From NCBI RefSeq assembly GCF_910592395.1, contig NC_088323.1, positions 14,123,501-14,187,500 of the forward strand: a DNA stretch of 64,000 nt, written 5' to 3'. The translations under genes and the position numbers were made by a program. This DNA comes from Lineus longissimus (taxonomy: Eukaryota > Nemertea > Pilidiophora > Heteronemertea > Lineidae). The notes beneath the pieces are model-generated. The model worked only from the letters and a program-made list of their open reading frames with translations. It made no database searches and was not told the origin of the DNA. Positions 32,081 through 42,170 of this stretch are shown here, in pieces (positions within the stretch are counted from its first letter, which is position 1; each line of letters starts with the position of its first letter).

Positions 32081-33184
32081 CTATATCATAATACTATAAG
32101 GCGGCTCGCTAAAGTGCCATTTGGGGGTCGTGTTTCGTCTCGAAATTTTGCACGTTTGCAGGTGATATGTTATCCTGATGCAACGTCATGTTTATTTTCG
32201 GAAATTTACTTCAGCGGAGCAGTAATGAGGGATTTTTAATCGGACACGGTCAATTCTCCTTATCACTCACGGAAGCCAAGCCATTGCTGTTCAGTTATGC
32301 AGGGGATTAATGAATCACCTGCACTCCCTGTGGGGTGAATAACACTACCTGTTGAACGGCTGGCTGTAGGGGGATGATTGGAACAGCCTGTACACGTGTT
32401 GACCTGCTGAACCAAGGTTAATGTTATTTTCAATCCACGATTGTAGGTCACCTGATCTTCGAGATTTCGCGGGAAAGAAATTGTAAACAAACGCATGTGT
32501 GCAGTTCAAATGTAAACAAAAATGTATTTTGATACTTTTGGTTGCTGGACTTGGGTTTTCCCGCAGTAAGGAGCAGGGGTCAAATTGATGGTCTATCGTA
32601 TATTGGTACTGTATTAGCCAGAGCTAGCCCTTGATTATGAAGGGATTTCCAAATTAAAGGTTACAATGGTATGTTAATGTGCTCACCACAGCTTTCAAAA
32701 CTTGATGTATCTGAAGAGGCACTCTGAACTTGGCATGGCCTTATCAAGGAGCTGCTCACGGTGCTGAACTTCTAGCTTGCCTGTCGACTAAGTGCCTTGC
32801 CCGAGATCATGCTACATGTAGGAGGAGCACGCATTTTAAAGTTTTAGTAGTGATAGTGCAATTGGTCCGAGCCATTTGGAGGCCGACATGTGAAGGCCTA
32901 TATTGGTTCTCCTTCATCTCCGTATAAAAAGGGGCATATTGCTGACTAAGGAACGAGGTATATTCACATTGCCTCATCATCTCATTCGGACCAATTGATT
33001 TACTTTTATATGCACGCATACAGCACGCCACAGGGTCCGAGTCTGTGGACAAATGGTTGGTTTAATTTGTCTCTTCGATATTGCTCCTTTGATATTGCAT
33101 TATATTTTCATTGCAATTCAATCTATTCAAGGTATAGCCCATTTGAACCTGCCTGCGCCACGGGTACAATGCTAGTAATATATA
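32081..33184. other. 1.1-kb spacer between Ngaro repeats A2 and B1
   Basis: No coding frame recognised. Canonical Ngaro copies have B1 and A2 close together, so this may be an insertion, although no clear inverted ends or target duplication are seen at 32081 and 33184. Alternatively 31517-32080 is a separate small derivative lying beside the main copy. Confidence 0.5.
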
Positions 33185-33455
33185 TTTATGCACCAGATAC
33201 TCAGAATGACTAACACAACACGTTATATAGATTGATTATGGGCCGATTAGGCCAAGATATGAGGAATATATTTATTTTACAAATTACAAGAGAGAGCATT
33301 GTCTGCAAAACATGAAATAAGATACCCTAGCAAGGGTATGAAACTAAATGCGTCACATGACCATGGTTGACAATAGAGATTGGACTTGTGGGTCATATGA
33401 CCAAAAGCATATTAAAATAGACAATTTGCAGAAACGGTTGAGAGGGTACCGCCAC
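33185..33455 (-). repeat. Ngaro split direct repeat B1
   Basis: 271 bp nearly identical to B2 (31517-31787), lying just downstream of the recombinase frame. Confidence 0.9.
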
Positions 33456-33647
33456 AAGCCGAAAGTCATTGAGGCCACCCCACAACCGGCAGAGAATGCT
33501 CTCTCCAACACGTATAATATAGAGCCAGTTAACGTAAACCCAGCAGCCTAAGTCTGACTGGGGAAATACCGTTACAGTGAGATAATCAAAGTCGGGCAGC
33601 CTCAGTCTGACCCGGTATACATCATAATATCATGAAACTACATGTAG

Positions 33648-34589
33648 TTATAAGATCCTAATGTATTTGCGGAATGCGTCAGACGCCCGCCTGCCTGCTG
33701 CCCGTATGTAAGCATCAGATTTGCCCTCGATAGCAGACTGTGTTGCTGCCCCGATGCGCAGACTGTTCCCTTTAAAGCGGGACGAGTCGAGACCACAAAA
33801 GGAGAGAGCACGCTTAAGCGTGTTATCGAATTCTCTGCGTAGGAAAGGGGAGCCACAGGGGTAACAGAAAAGTAACCCGGGTGCTGAACCCCGGACAGCC
33901 AGAAATTCCCTCGTATGCACTAAAGGGCAGCAGCTTGTCTTGGCCGATAACCTCAGGGTTTGAGAACCCTGAGTATTGCTAGACTTAAATCTCCGGAAGG
34001 AGAGTATTAGCCCATCTGATTGGATTATGAGGTCGTGCAGGTGAAGGCAGTTGGCTGCACGGGATTTAGACGAAGGAAGCATCTCCCCAATCCTCAGGAA
34101 GGCGTTGAAGCCAAGAACCAATGCGGTCTGAAACATAACTGACTTGTAGTGTGATGAAGTCACCCGAGGTGTCGCAACCAGCAGTTTGTGAAGAATTTCC
34201 TCGGCAACAGGCAGGCGGATGTCTTGTTGCGCGCGTAAATTCTTAGCGGCGCAGATTAATTTACTTACGACAAATGACTTTGTCGGATCAGGTAGATTAC
34301 GAAGTTTGTGCAAATATGCTATAGCTGACATGCATGACGCTATGGAGGAGGGAGAAAACCCCCGCCCATGCAAAAATGCGATGAAGAGAGTCAAACATGG
34401 TATTGATATGGGTAGGCTTAAGTTACCGCCTATGTAGTCATTGTAGAATCGAGAAAAATTATCCCAAGATCTGCGATAAGCAGACATAGTAGCTGATGAA
34501 ACCATATTGCCACGCAATTCTATGAGCGCAGATTCCATCCATCCGGGTACAGGTTTGGAGGGATAAGAGTGGGCGTCGCATCCGCCCAA
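33648..34589 (-). CDS. Ngaro tyrosine recombinase
   Basis: An intact 313-codon frame. The N-terminal part (residues about 20-115, SAYRRSWDNFSRFYND, LTLFIAFLHGRGFSPSSIAS) resembles the SAM-like core-binding domain, followed by the catalytic domain with the first Arg in FNAFLRIGEML, then KGNSLRIGAATQSAIEG and the terminal Tyr in DAFRKYIRI. Family members join circular DNA copies into the genome. Relatives usually have a His two residues before the first residue of the LRIG/FRIG motif (HSFRIG-type); here it is Asn, which may reduce or abolish activity. Its start overlaps the RT/RNase H frame by 70 bp in another frame, a common arrangement. No frameshift or stop. Confidence 0.88.
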   Translation of the reverse strand: MGGCDAHSYPSKPVPGWMESALIELRGNMVSSATMSAYRRSWDNFSRFYNDYIGGNLSLPISIPCLTLFIAFLHGRGFSPSSIASCMSAIAYLHKLRNLPDPTKSFVVSKLICAAKNLRAQQDIRLPVAEEILHKLLVATPRVTSSHYKSVMFQTALVLGFNAFLRIGEMLPSSKSRAANCLHLHDLIIQSDGLILSFRRFKSSNTQGSQTLRLSAKTSCCPLVHTREFLAVRGSAPGLLFCYPCGSPFLRREFDNTLKRALSFCGLDSSRFKGNSLRIGAATQSAIEGKSDAYIRAAGRRASDAFRKYIRIL

Positions 34590-36064
34590 GGTGCCTGCCT
34601 CAGAAATGCAGGTATCTGTAAACGAGAGAGCATGTCAACTAGAACATTCTTTTTGCCGGGAATATGCTTAGCTTTGACCACAATGTTATGAAAGAGGCAT
34701 GTTTTCACCAGAGAGCGAACTAAGGACATGACCTGCTTTTCCTTAGATGTTTGTTTGTTGATAACATATACCACGGCCTCGTTATCGGTAAAGAATATAA
34801 TATTCTGGTTAGCCCAATCTTTGCCCCAGATTGAGACTGCCAACACAATGGGAAACAATTCTAATGTAGCGATGTTGAGCTTCTTCCAAGTATCAGGCCA
34901 AGTCCCATAGAACCAATGTGTTTTATATAGGGCGCCAAAACCAATGCTTCCTGAAGCGTCAGTAAACAGTCTGAGCTCGGCATTCGATAACCAGTTGTCA
35001 CCATGGAAGAATGATTTGCCGTTAAAATGGTCGAGGAAATCACGCCAAACTAAAAGGTCCTCTTTAGTTTCCCTTGAAATACGAATATGGTGAAATGGGT
35101 TTTTGTACCCTACAGTTAAATCAATCAAGCGCCTGGAAAACGCTCTACCTGGGAGCACCACGGAACACGCAAAATTCAAACACCCGTGTAAGGATTGAAA
35201 TTCATATAACATGGCTTTGGATTTGCTGAGAAAGTAATCAATTTTTTGTTTAAACTTGGTGATTTTTTTCTCAGGTAAACGGGCCTCCATTTTACCAGTA
35301 TCTAGAGTAATGCCAAGAAATGGAAGTGCAATAGCGGGTCCAAACGTTTTCTCAGGGGCCAGCGGAATACCGACCTCCGCGCAAAATCTTTCGAATTTTT
35401 GTAGGTCCTTCCTAGAGGAACTTTCCGAAAGGGAAATGATCAGGAAATCATCTAGCACGTGGACCATAGCGGAAAACCCTAACTTGTGTAGGCAAATCCA
35501 TTCTATAGCAGTACTGAACTTCTCAAAATGAGAGCAGGAGATACTAGCCCCCATGGGTAAAACGCGATCCATGTAGTATTCCCCGCGCCACACGAAGCCC
35601 AAAAGAGGGTAATCCCTAGGGGCAACAGGAATAATTCTGAAGGCAGACTTGATGTCGCACTTAGACAGGAAAACCTGGCTTTCCTGTCCTTTAATGTAGG
35701 AAATAGCATCGTAGATGGAGGAATAATGAACGCTGGTGAGATCTTTGGGAATACCCTTATTGATAGAATCCCCTTCCCGGGGGTATGACAAATTATGTAT
35801 CATACGAAAATCCCCGGGTTCCTTTTTAGGCACCACCCCGATCGGGGATGCTCTGAAATCTGATGTAGGGGGGAAAGTAAAAGGACCAAGGATTCGGCCT
35901 TCCTTCAGCTCCGATGCAATTTTCCTATCAATTACCTCAGGGTGCACGCCAGCTGATGTTGAATTAGGACAGACGCGGCTTGAGCGACGACCCTGATATT
36001 CTAGAGAGAAACCTTCTGTAAAGCCATTGAGTAGAAATTGCGCCAGGGTTGGGTCGTAACCTTG
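34520..36064 (-). CDS. Ngaro reverse transcriptase and RNase H
   Basis: The frame is open from just after a stop at 36065-36067; the first Met is at 35947 (475 codons). RT motifs: GRILGPFTFPP, SPIGVVPKKEPGDFRMIHNL, LSKCDIKSAFRIIPV, RVLPMGASIS and VLDDFLII holding the catalytic Asp pair; then LGITLD. RNase H: LFTDASGSIGFGALY, ATLELFPIVLAV, FFTDNEAVVYVI and KHIPGKKNVLVDMLSR keep the acidic residues. This is the DIRS-order RT/RNase H arrangement. Gag ends in the same frame right upstream, so expression could be by readthrough or internal start. The frame shows no lesion. Confidence 0.9.
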   Translation of the reverse strand, partial: QGYDPTLAQFLLNGFTEGFSLEYQGRRSSRVCPNSTSAGVHPEVIDRKIASELKEGRILGPFTFPPTSDFRASPIGVVPKKEPGDFRMIHNLSYPREGDSINKGIPKDLTSVHYSSIYDAISYIKGQESQVFLSKCDIKSAFRIIPVAPRDYPLLGFVWRGEYYMDRVLPMGASISCSHFEKFSTAIEWICLHKLGFSAMVHVLDDFLIISLSESSSRKDLQKFERFCAEVGIPLAPEKTFGPAIALPFLGITLDTGKMEARLPEKKITKFKQKIDYFLSKSKAMLYEFQSLHGCLNFACSVVLPGRAFSRRLIDLTVGYKNPFHHIRISRETKEDLLVWRDFLDHFNGKSFFHGDNWLSNAELRLFTDASGSIGFGALYKTHWFYGTWPDTWKKLNIATLELFPIVLAVSIWGKDWANQNIIFFTDNEAVVYVINKQTSKEKQVMSLVRSLVKTCLFHNIVVKAKHIPGKKNVLVDMLSRLQIPAFLRQAPWADATPTLIPPNLYPDGWNLRS

Positions 36065-36067
36065 TTA

Positions 36068-37260
36068 GTATTTAGCAAGTATTTGAGGTTTAATGGGCGT
36101 TGGCAGCCGGCTTTGCATCGGGTAGTTGGTTGGACCGCATTGGTCCGTTTGGCAGGGTAACAATGGATTTTGGTCGGCCAGAGGGGGTAGGGGATGACTG
36201 CAGTTGAGGCTGGCGGGTAGGGTTACTGGTGCTACGGGTCTGGCCAGCGCATCGGGTTGCCGGGTGTTCCCACCACAATCGGAGCACTTGTGTGGGAAGT
36301 TGCATCCGGGACATGGTCTGCCTCCGTTGTATCTCCAACAGGTCCCAGCAGGGAACTTCCGGGTACTGGCTCCTGAAAGACCCTTCTTGCCTTGGCGAAA
36401 GGGCTGCTAGTTCATCTGCGCGGGGTTGTTGCGCTTTTGGTGAATGGCCCGGACCCAGAGCTCCCACAAAGGTTCGTCCCACTGACGGGGTTCACGCCCA
36501 TATTGCGGCGAAAACCCTCGTCGTAGAACATCCAGTCACCCCCTCTGACCATAAGATCCTTAACGGATGCCTCATAACTGAGGAGCTGTTTAGATACTGC
36601 CGGGAACTTATCAAGGTAAATGGACTGAAAAATGGCGAAAGCCGACTGCCATTGCGAAAATGAGGTTATCTTAACTTTGGGTACACCAAAGGAGAAGCTG
36701 AGTGTTTCATCTCCATCGGTGCCAGTGCCATTGACTTTGAAATATTGCTTTTTCTGGGAAGCCGGATTCAACAACTTGGCGATGTCAACATACTCATTAG
36801 ACCAAATTTTTTCCTTGTGTTCTATTTTAACATGTGCGTCCAAGGCCAAAGCAACCGAAGTAAATGAGCTACTCAAGCGGGCTTTGCCCATATCAGTTAC
36901 AGCATTATTCTTACTAAACAATCCAGTGTCCTCGGATGCCTCGTTGGCCTCAGCCCCAGCGACCTCGCCAGCTGCGTCCGTGTCCTCGATAGTTACAGGA
37001 CCCTGGGAAAGTGCCTTCGTGGCAAAGAACTTGTTCATGTTTGTCATCATGAGATTCATGTTCGCCATCATGTCCTTGCATGTCTGGGTCATGTCCTGAT
37101 TACCAATGCCATAGTTATCAGCCGGTTGATCCCGTTTAGTGCGCTTTGCTCCACGCTGCCCATCCCCTTGTTCGGACGAACGTTTACGAGTGCCTTTCTT
37201 GTCTTTCTTGCCTGCATCCCTCGCTTTATTCCCCCTTTTCTTTGGGCGGGTGTTGTCCAT
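36068..37260 (-). pseudogene. Ngaro gag with cysteine-rich C terminus, broken
   Basis: Starts MDNTRPKKRGNKARDAGKKD, a very basic N terminus, then an acidic middle, then SSFTSVALALDAHVKIEHKE, WSNEYVDIAKLLNPASQ, WQSAFAIFQSIYLDKFPAVS and RGGDWMFYDEGFRRNMG, typical of DIRS/Ngaro gag-like proteins. A frameshift near 36490 separates this from WDEPLWELWVRAIHQKRN, a TAG near 36410 follows, and then CWRYNGGRPCPGCNFPHKCS plus DCGG form the zinc-binding tail common in these proteins. The frame closes with TAA at 36065-36067 just before pol. Confidence 0.82.
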
Positions 37261-37439
37261 TTATGCTGGAAGAGAAATTGAACAGTAAGCTTTGTCCTAA
37301 TCGAAATACATCCAGCCATGGATCACCTGCCCAGGGAAACGACAGTAGGCCGAAACCATGGTAAAGTGAATGTTAACCATTTAAGCTGGTGCAGTAGCAG
37401 ACCGTTTCCGGCCAAGACCGACGACTATAACGTACGGCC

Positions 37440-37660
37440 GAAGAAGACCCTGTTAGGAGCCGAAGACCCTTAGAGTGGCCAGACAATAAGACCCTGTTAG
37501 GAGCCGAAGACCACAGTGTGGCCAATAAACAGACCCTCTTAGGAGGCGAAGACCGCAGCGTGGCCAAAAAGACCCCCTTAGGAGCCAGCCGAAGACCACC
37601 AGTGTGGACAGATAAGACCCTTTAGGAGCCGAAGACCACCAGTGTGGCCAAGAAAAGGCC
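37440..37660 (-). repeat. Minisatellite of about 45-50 bp units in Ngaro 5' region
   Basis: On the plus strand AAGACC-CTGTTAGGAGCCGAAG followed by ACCACAGTGTGGCCA-like phrases recurs about five times with variable spacing. It lies between the hydrolase and gag frames. Confidence 0.75.
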
Positions 37661-37919
37661 CCTTCGGGCCAAAGATTTTCGTCAGGCATAGGGTGAGCAG
37701 TTACATGTAAAAGAGCCATGGGGAGAATAAGCCCCCGCCCCTCCTTTGAGGGAAAGCGGGAAAAGATCACCCACGCAAACAATCTAGCAAGGCTATTTAT
37801 GTAGGAAATGCCCATCTAGTGCGGCTGAAAACTGCAAAACAAACAATTTTACCGATCGTTACATTAGCAGTTGATACGCCTGCGACCTGAAATTAGAGCA
37901 AACATATAATCATACCAAG
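37661..37919. other. Spacer between minisatellite and hydrolase frame
   Basis: No feature assigned. It would be the intercistronic stretch of the Ngaro element on the minus strand. Confidence 0.4.
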
Positions 37920-38528
37920 TCAATGGCCGCGTAAGACAGATACTGCTGCAGCCCTATAGCTGTTGAACAATTTGAAGTTGCCCAGGTCTTTGAAGTGGAC
38001 TCCATCAGTATTGTATATCCAATCCTGAGGGTTCCATATCCCCTTATGTTTCCAAAGAGACACTGGTGAATAAACTGGATTAAGCTGAGCAAGGCGCCCA
38101 TTGCACCGAAATACCTTGTCATTGTATCCGGCAGGACACTGAACCCTTGGAATAATTTGGGAAATCAGTACTCTACAATTTACAAGTTGGTGTAACTCGA
38201 AGGCAAATCTAGAAACATCCCTCGCCACTTCATCCGCCGAATAGGAGGAAATACACAAATCGTTCCCCCCGATCTGAAGTATTATCAAATCAGGTGATAA
38301 AACACGAATCTCATTGCAGTACACCTCCGAGTTGTATATGCGCGCCAAAGTTAATCCTGGCACACCCCAGAAGTCAACGTTACACTCGGCCAGTTGTAAA
38401 TTCTGCCCAGTCATGCCAGGGCGAAATAACCCGAATCGGGGCACAGAAACAGAAAACTTCCGCAGCCTTTCGATATAGCTGTGGCCGAAAATAAGAACCC
38501 GAAAGGGGTGATTCTGGTCAGAAGCCAT
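37920..38528 (-). CDS. Ngaro SGNH/GDSL-family hydrolase
   Basis: An intact 202-codon frame, the first in the element. Block I is VLIFGHSYIERL (the nucleophile Ser in GHS instead of GDS), block II has the Gly in WGVPGLTLARI, block III is LQIGGNDLCISS with the conserved Asn, and block V is NTDGVHFKDLGN with the Asp-x-x-His pair. SGNH hydrolases are serine esterases or lipases. Some DIRS/Ngaro and LINE elements are known to carry one, role in transposition unknown. All catalytic positions appear preserved, which fits selection for function until recently. No signal peptide. Confidence 0.88.
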   Translation of the reverse strand: MASDQNHPFRVLIFGHSYIERLRKFSVSVPRFGLFRPGMTGQNLQLAECNVDFWGVPGLTLARIYNSEVYCNEIRVLSPDLIILQIGGNDLCISSYSADEVARDVSRFAFELHQLVNCRVLISQIIPRVQCPAGYNDKVFRCNGRLAQLNPVYSPVSLWKHKGIWNPQDWIYNTDGVHFKDLGNFKLFNSYRAAAVSVLRGH

Positions 38529-38631
38529 TGCGCTCAGCGCAAACCAATACGGAGAAAAGGGTTCGAATAAATACGATTACTTAACTGTCGTAAAGAACCT
38601 TCCTCGAAATCGAAAGAACGTCGAAGATTCC

Positions 38632-38834
38632 CCAAAAGTTAAAGATGAAATTTTGTAGACAACGTGATAATGAATCTTGAACTACTTCTCTCGAATGAGG
38701 TAGACACGCGCGGCGATGTCCCCTAAGTAGGATAGTATGAGTCATGACAGACGTGACCCCAAATGATCGATAGGCCTACTAGCCAAACTGAAGCATCTTA
38801 GCATAAAACCTATTATGATGGATGTCTCCCTCAT
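38632..38834 (-). repeat. Ngaro split direct repeat A1 (5' end)
   Basis: 203 bp nearly identical to A2 at 31878-32080, immediately upstream of the hydrolase frame by about 100 bp. Its outer edge GATGTCTCCCTCAT marks the 5' terminus. Confidence 0.9.
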
Positions 38835-39167
38835 AATATATATTACTATATTTCTTCCTTTTTAAAATCACTACGATAAGCTAATACATCAGCCTAGTTA
38901 CTCAAAGTTAGTCCGAATAATACAAAAATAATTGATTTAGCTACATGTAAAACCAGTAGACATAGGATCATAAAAACAGTTCGAAGTTATTCTTAATGAA
39001 TAGCCAAACTAAACACTGTATAATGGGACGGTCAATATCTGTGGGGAGGTTAAGAATATATTTAGGCGAAACAGAATCAGACGGAACAGGAATTAGGTGA
39101 AACAGGAATTAGGCGATACAAGAAGAGGCGAAACAGGAATCGGCGAAACACCATACACCATATTCCT
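38835..39167. other. No gene; short GGCGAAACAGGAAT-like repeats
   Basis: AT-rich up to 39050. At 39060-39150 the phrase AGGCGAAACAGRAAT or a variant recurs four to five times at irregular 15-20 bp spacing. Confidence 0.5.
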
Positions 39168-39830
39168 GTGAAAACTAGTCCTCGTCCGCACTTCCATGAT
39201 AGATTCGCACCACTAAATGAGCGTTGTGTGATCATTTGTCTTCCTTCCGCTAAGATTAAAGAGACTCAGGCACGCTATAATCTATCCGAAAATTTAGCTC
39301 TCGTAACGGGTGATGATCCCGAACTTTTCCCTGTCAAAGTCCTACGGAAAACGGTCATCAACTGCTCCTTTGTCAAAACAGAATATCTGAAATTCTTGGA
39401 GAGTGCAGAAAATGTTTCCTGCAACGAATTCTACATGTTGAAAACGCACTGGACTTTCCGTCCCTTCTTTTGACTGCGGTATTAGCCGACGCAAAGAACA
39501 TAAACAAACATGCTGATATTGCTAGGCTGAATATGCTGATAATTGCTGTTAACAATAAAGAAGTAAGTGCAGTAAAACCTTTACTGAATCAGCGGTACAG
39601 CTGTTTTGTGGCTGCTCATCAGTCTACTCTGCTAACCGGGATAAATTCAGGGAGACCGTTGTCAACAACGACTTCCCAGCCGGACTTAGCGCCACATTGT
39701 GGAACATGGATGACAGCCAGCTCAGAGGGGCCACAGCTGGGGGTGGACTTCGGCATCAATACATGTTTTTTATTCTTAAGGTCGGTAATTGAATGCTGGG
39801 TCAACTAACTTTTGACAGGGGCCAGCTCCT
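39168..39830 (+). pseudogene. Ankyrin-family N-terminal region relic, copy 2
   Basis: Open to 39473: FAPLNERCVIICLPSAKIKE, ARYNLSENLALVTGDDPELF, KVLRKTVINCSFVKTEYLKF. A one-base shift near 39450 moves to LLLTAVLADAKNINKHADIA, NMLIIAVNNKEVSAVKPLLN, QRYSCFVAAHQSTLL, and another shift to ETVVNNDFPAGLSATLWNMD. Corresponds to 14890-15420 and 19940-20220. It is the longest stretch of this unrecognised segment in the window, and suggests an alpha-helical domain of at least 180 residues upstream of the ankyrin repeats. Frameshifts make it a pseudogene. Confidence 0.6.
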
Positions 39831-40084
39831 GCACTGTATCACTTGTCGGAGCGACGACATGCATGTATTTGTAGACACCGTAGAGCTATGTTGTGTGTAT
39901 GTTTTATTTTGTTTTACATCAAATGTAACAACCTCATGGGTTGATGCTAACTGTTTCTCCGGTACAGGCTCATCGCTGGGGCCTAAATTGAGGCCCTCTC
40001 TCAGTATGTCCTCATCCAACATCATGTTGCTGGCTTAGGCTCCAACTCCTCTAAAACTGCTGTTCTAGTGTCGGACACCTTAAT
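39831..40084. other. Spacer between ankyrin relic and BEL/Pao relic
   Basis: No feature recognised. It could include decayed BEL/Pao sequence. Confidence 0.35.
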
Positions 40085-40480
40085 CTGACCAAGAGGCTGG
40101 TTCTGAGCTCGTTGGTGGGAATTTTCGATGTTTTAGGCTTCGTGGCGCCAGTCATCATTGTCGCAAAAAAACCTGGCTACAGGAGCTGTGTGGAAAGACA
40201 AATACCGATGGGACCAGAGCCTTCCCGAACCTGTCGCACAGAAGTGGATGGATTTGCTCAAAAGAGTGCAGAATCTGAAAACATTCAAAGTCGAAAGATG
40301 TTTAACTCCACCAGGATGCGCAGGACATTCAATACTGGTCATCTTTCGCGACGCAAGCGAAAGTGAATTCGGCAGTGTTGCGTATATGCGATGGAAAACA
40401 TAAGATCGGTACCAAACACGATTCGTCATCGCAAAAATCGAGGGTCGCCCCGGTGAAACCACTTACGTTTGCATCTGAAA
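40085..40480 (+). pseudogene. BEL/Pao pol fragment (RT-to-RNase H junction)
   Basis: Reads LTKRLVLSSLVGIFDVLGFV then APVIIVAKK, and, after a one-base shift in an A run, AVWKDKYRWDQSLPEPVAQK, QNLKTFKVERCL, and LVIFRDASESEFGSVAYMRW. These are signature segments of the Pao/A17-type region of BEL/Pao polyproteins, the last (DAS...GSVAY) holding the first RNase H Asp. Stop at about 40400. The strand is opposite to the BEL/Pao relics at 3.8-9.1 and 49.1 kb. Confidence 0.8.
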
Positions 40481-41326
40481 TCAAATACTAGTAATAAATA
40501 CAGTGCTCTGCATAAGTTTTAGGAATACCTCCCCAAATCCCTCTCATTTCCAATTGACATGATTGACCCTTTCCATCCTCAGGCCATTGTGTAATGTACC
40601 TTCTTCTGTTTGCTCTCTTTGTGTGCTCCTCTATTGATAAAGAATTAGAGGTATCCAGTCAAACTGCAGACTTGCTTCAGTTTGCATGTTAAAACACATA
40701 ACACGAGATTTTTAAAATTATTCTTGGATGTTATGTAATCTCTCATTGTTTACTCCTGAGTTAGCAGTTAACGGGGATTGTCCTTAGTTTGTATGTCAAA
40801 TCACACCAGATTTATAGCTATTTATCTTCAGTCTTGTGTTTGCTATTACATTTTGGATCTAATGACTTTGCAGATAAAGTGATCTTGTCGCCTGCATTCT
40901 GGTTGTTACTTTGTCATCAAAAGACCAATTCGGGATGAATGGAGATAATAATTAAACACCACAGAATCTCTTTTCATGCAACAGCAATTATAAGGACATT
41001 TTGTCTTGTATTTCCATAACCACAATCAATGTGTGATCAGCTAGGCCTGTTGTTGAAGGAACACAGCCCACGAAAATGGAGGACCCTTTAATATGAGGAC
41101 TGAGTTGAATTCACATGATATTTATATCCCTCCTTCCTTTAACTGATTCTCGCCCTTCCCCAACTGTGCTCCTTTCCTGAAAATTGCTTCGTTTGTTTCG
41201 CAAAACCTTTCACTCATTGCACCTTTCTTGAAAACAAATTATCCTGTCATAATACTGACTGTTCCCCGATTGCATGTGAAATCACCTGATATAAACCTTG
41301 CTTCTCCTGTGTTGTGTATGCTGTAA

Positions 41327-42170
41327 TTCGTATCTCTTCGTGGTGTCTCCTCCATGGTTGAGACAGTTCAAACAGAGGTTGTGACAAGGACACCCATGTC
41401 CTCCAGTTTGTGACTGTCTCCTAGAAGACAAGTAAGACTGTTCCAAGATTGAGACAGGATGTGCCACATGATAATTGGTTGAATGACAGGAACGGGAAAG
41501 GTGTTTGCAGTAAAATGTAAGCAATATGTAAATGGGCTAACTAGCCATAAGGAGATAAACTGATCTGGCCTAAGATTACGCTGCTAGATAACTATGGCAA
41601 CACTTTCTTTGCACCAGCCACGAAGACAATGAGGCAGACGACAAGATATCCATCACAGATCACACCGACTCGGAGATGTGATAAAGACATGATAAAGACA
41701 CTGAGCGACTTTTGCTTGAAATAAGAATAATAATAGGACCCAAAATGTAAAATTATGTACAGACAATGCAGCGAAGATGCTTTGAGTATTAACAAGAAGC
41801 AGCTGTGTAATAAAGGGGCGATGAAAAAACATGGAATGGGGCAAAGACCGCCTACGGATGCAATCCAGAATGGGAAAACGACATGGCGCAACCAGGAGAG
41901 CAAAACAGAAAAGTGAGTGGAGGTGGGAAAGAACATAACAGCATGGCCTTGCTTTCAAGAAATAAATATTTGGAATGACCCTGTAATGTGGGTCAAGAGA
42001 TGCGAAGCAACACCCAGGTTTATTGGATCTCTCAGGTCATGCGCCTGAGAAAAGAAATTTAGTTGGAACAGGCATGTGCAGCCAGTGACCTGAGAGCGGG
42101 AATTTGCATGGTAATTAGCGATCCTGGAAGGCCGCGCCAAAAATACAATCCACAAATGACTTTTCTTTTG
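41327..42170. other. Non-satellite insert within the satellite array
   Basis: Satellite type C breaks after TGTGTTGTGTATGCTGTAA and resumes with GAGCTTGCACCATTC at about 42173. The interior has a higher GC content and a possible hydrophobic minus-strand frame (41592-41936) without recognisable homology. Element type unknown. Confidence 0.5.

Larger units (their letters stand above)
31517..38834 (-). mobile_element. Ngaro-type tyrosine-recombinase retrotransposon
   Basis: Split direct repeats A1 (38632-38834), B1 (33185-33455), A2 (31878-32080) and B2 (31517-31787) bracket SGNH hydrolase, gag, RT/RNase H and tyrosine recombinase frames, all on the minus strand. A1 and A2 are each 203 bp, B1 and B2 each 271 bp. 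This A1-ORFs-B1-A2-B2 layout and the absence of an integrase are established hallmarks of Ngaro elements. Family elements replicate through a circular DNA joined into the genome by the recombinase without target duplication. The 1.1 kb between B1 and A2 is unusual. Gag has lesions. Confidence 0.88.

Noticed and set aside
33348-33551. 67-codon plus-strand frame
   Set aside because: Lies mostly within Ngaro repeat B1 on the non-coding strand; the matching part of B2 shows no conserved protein.
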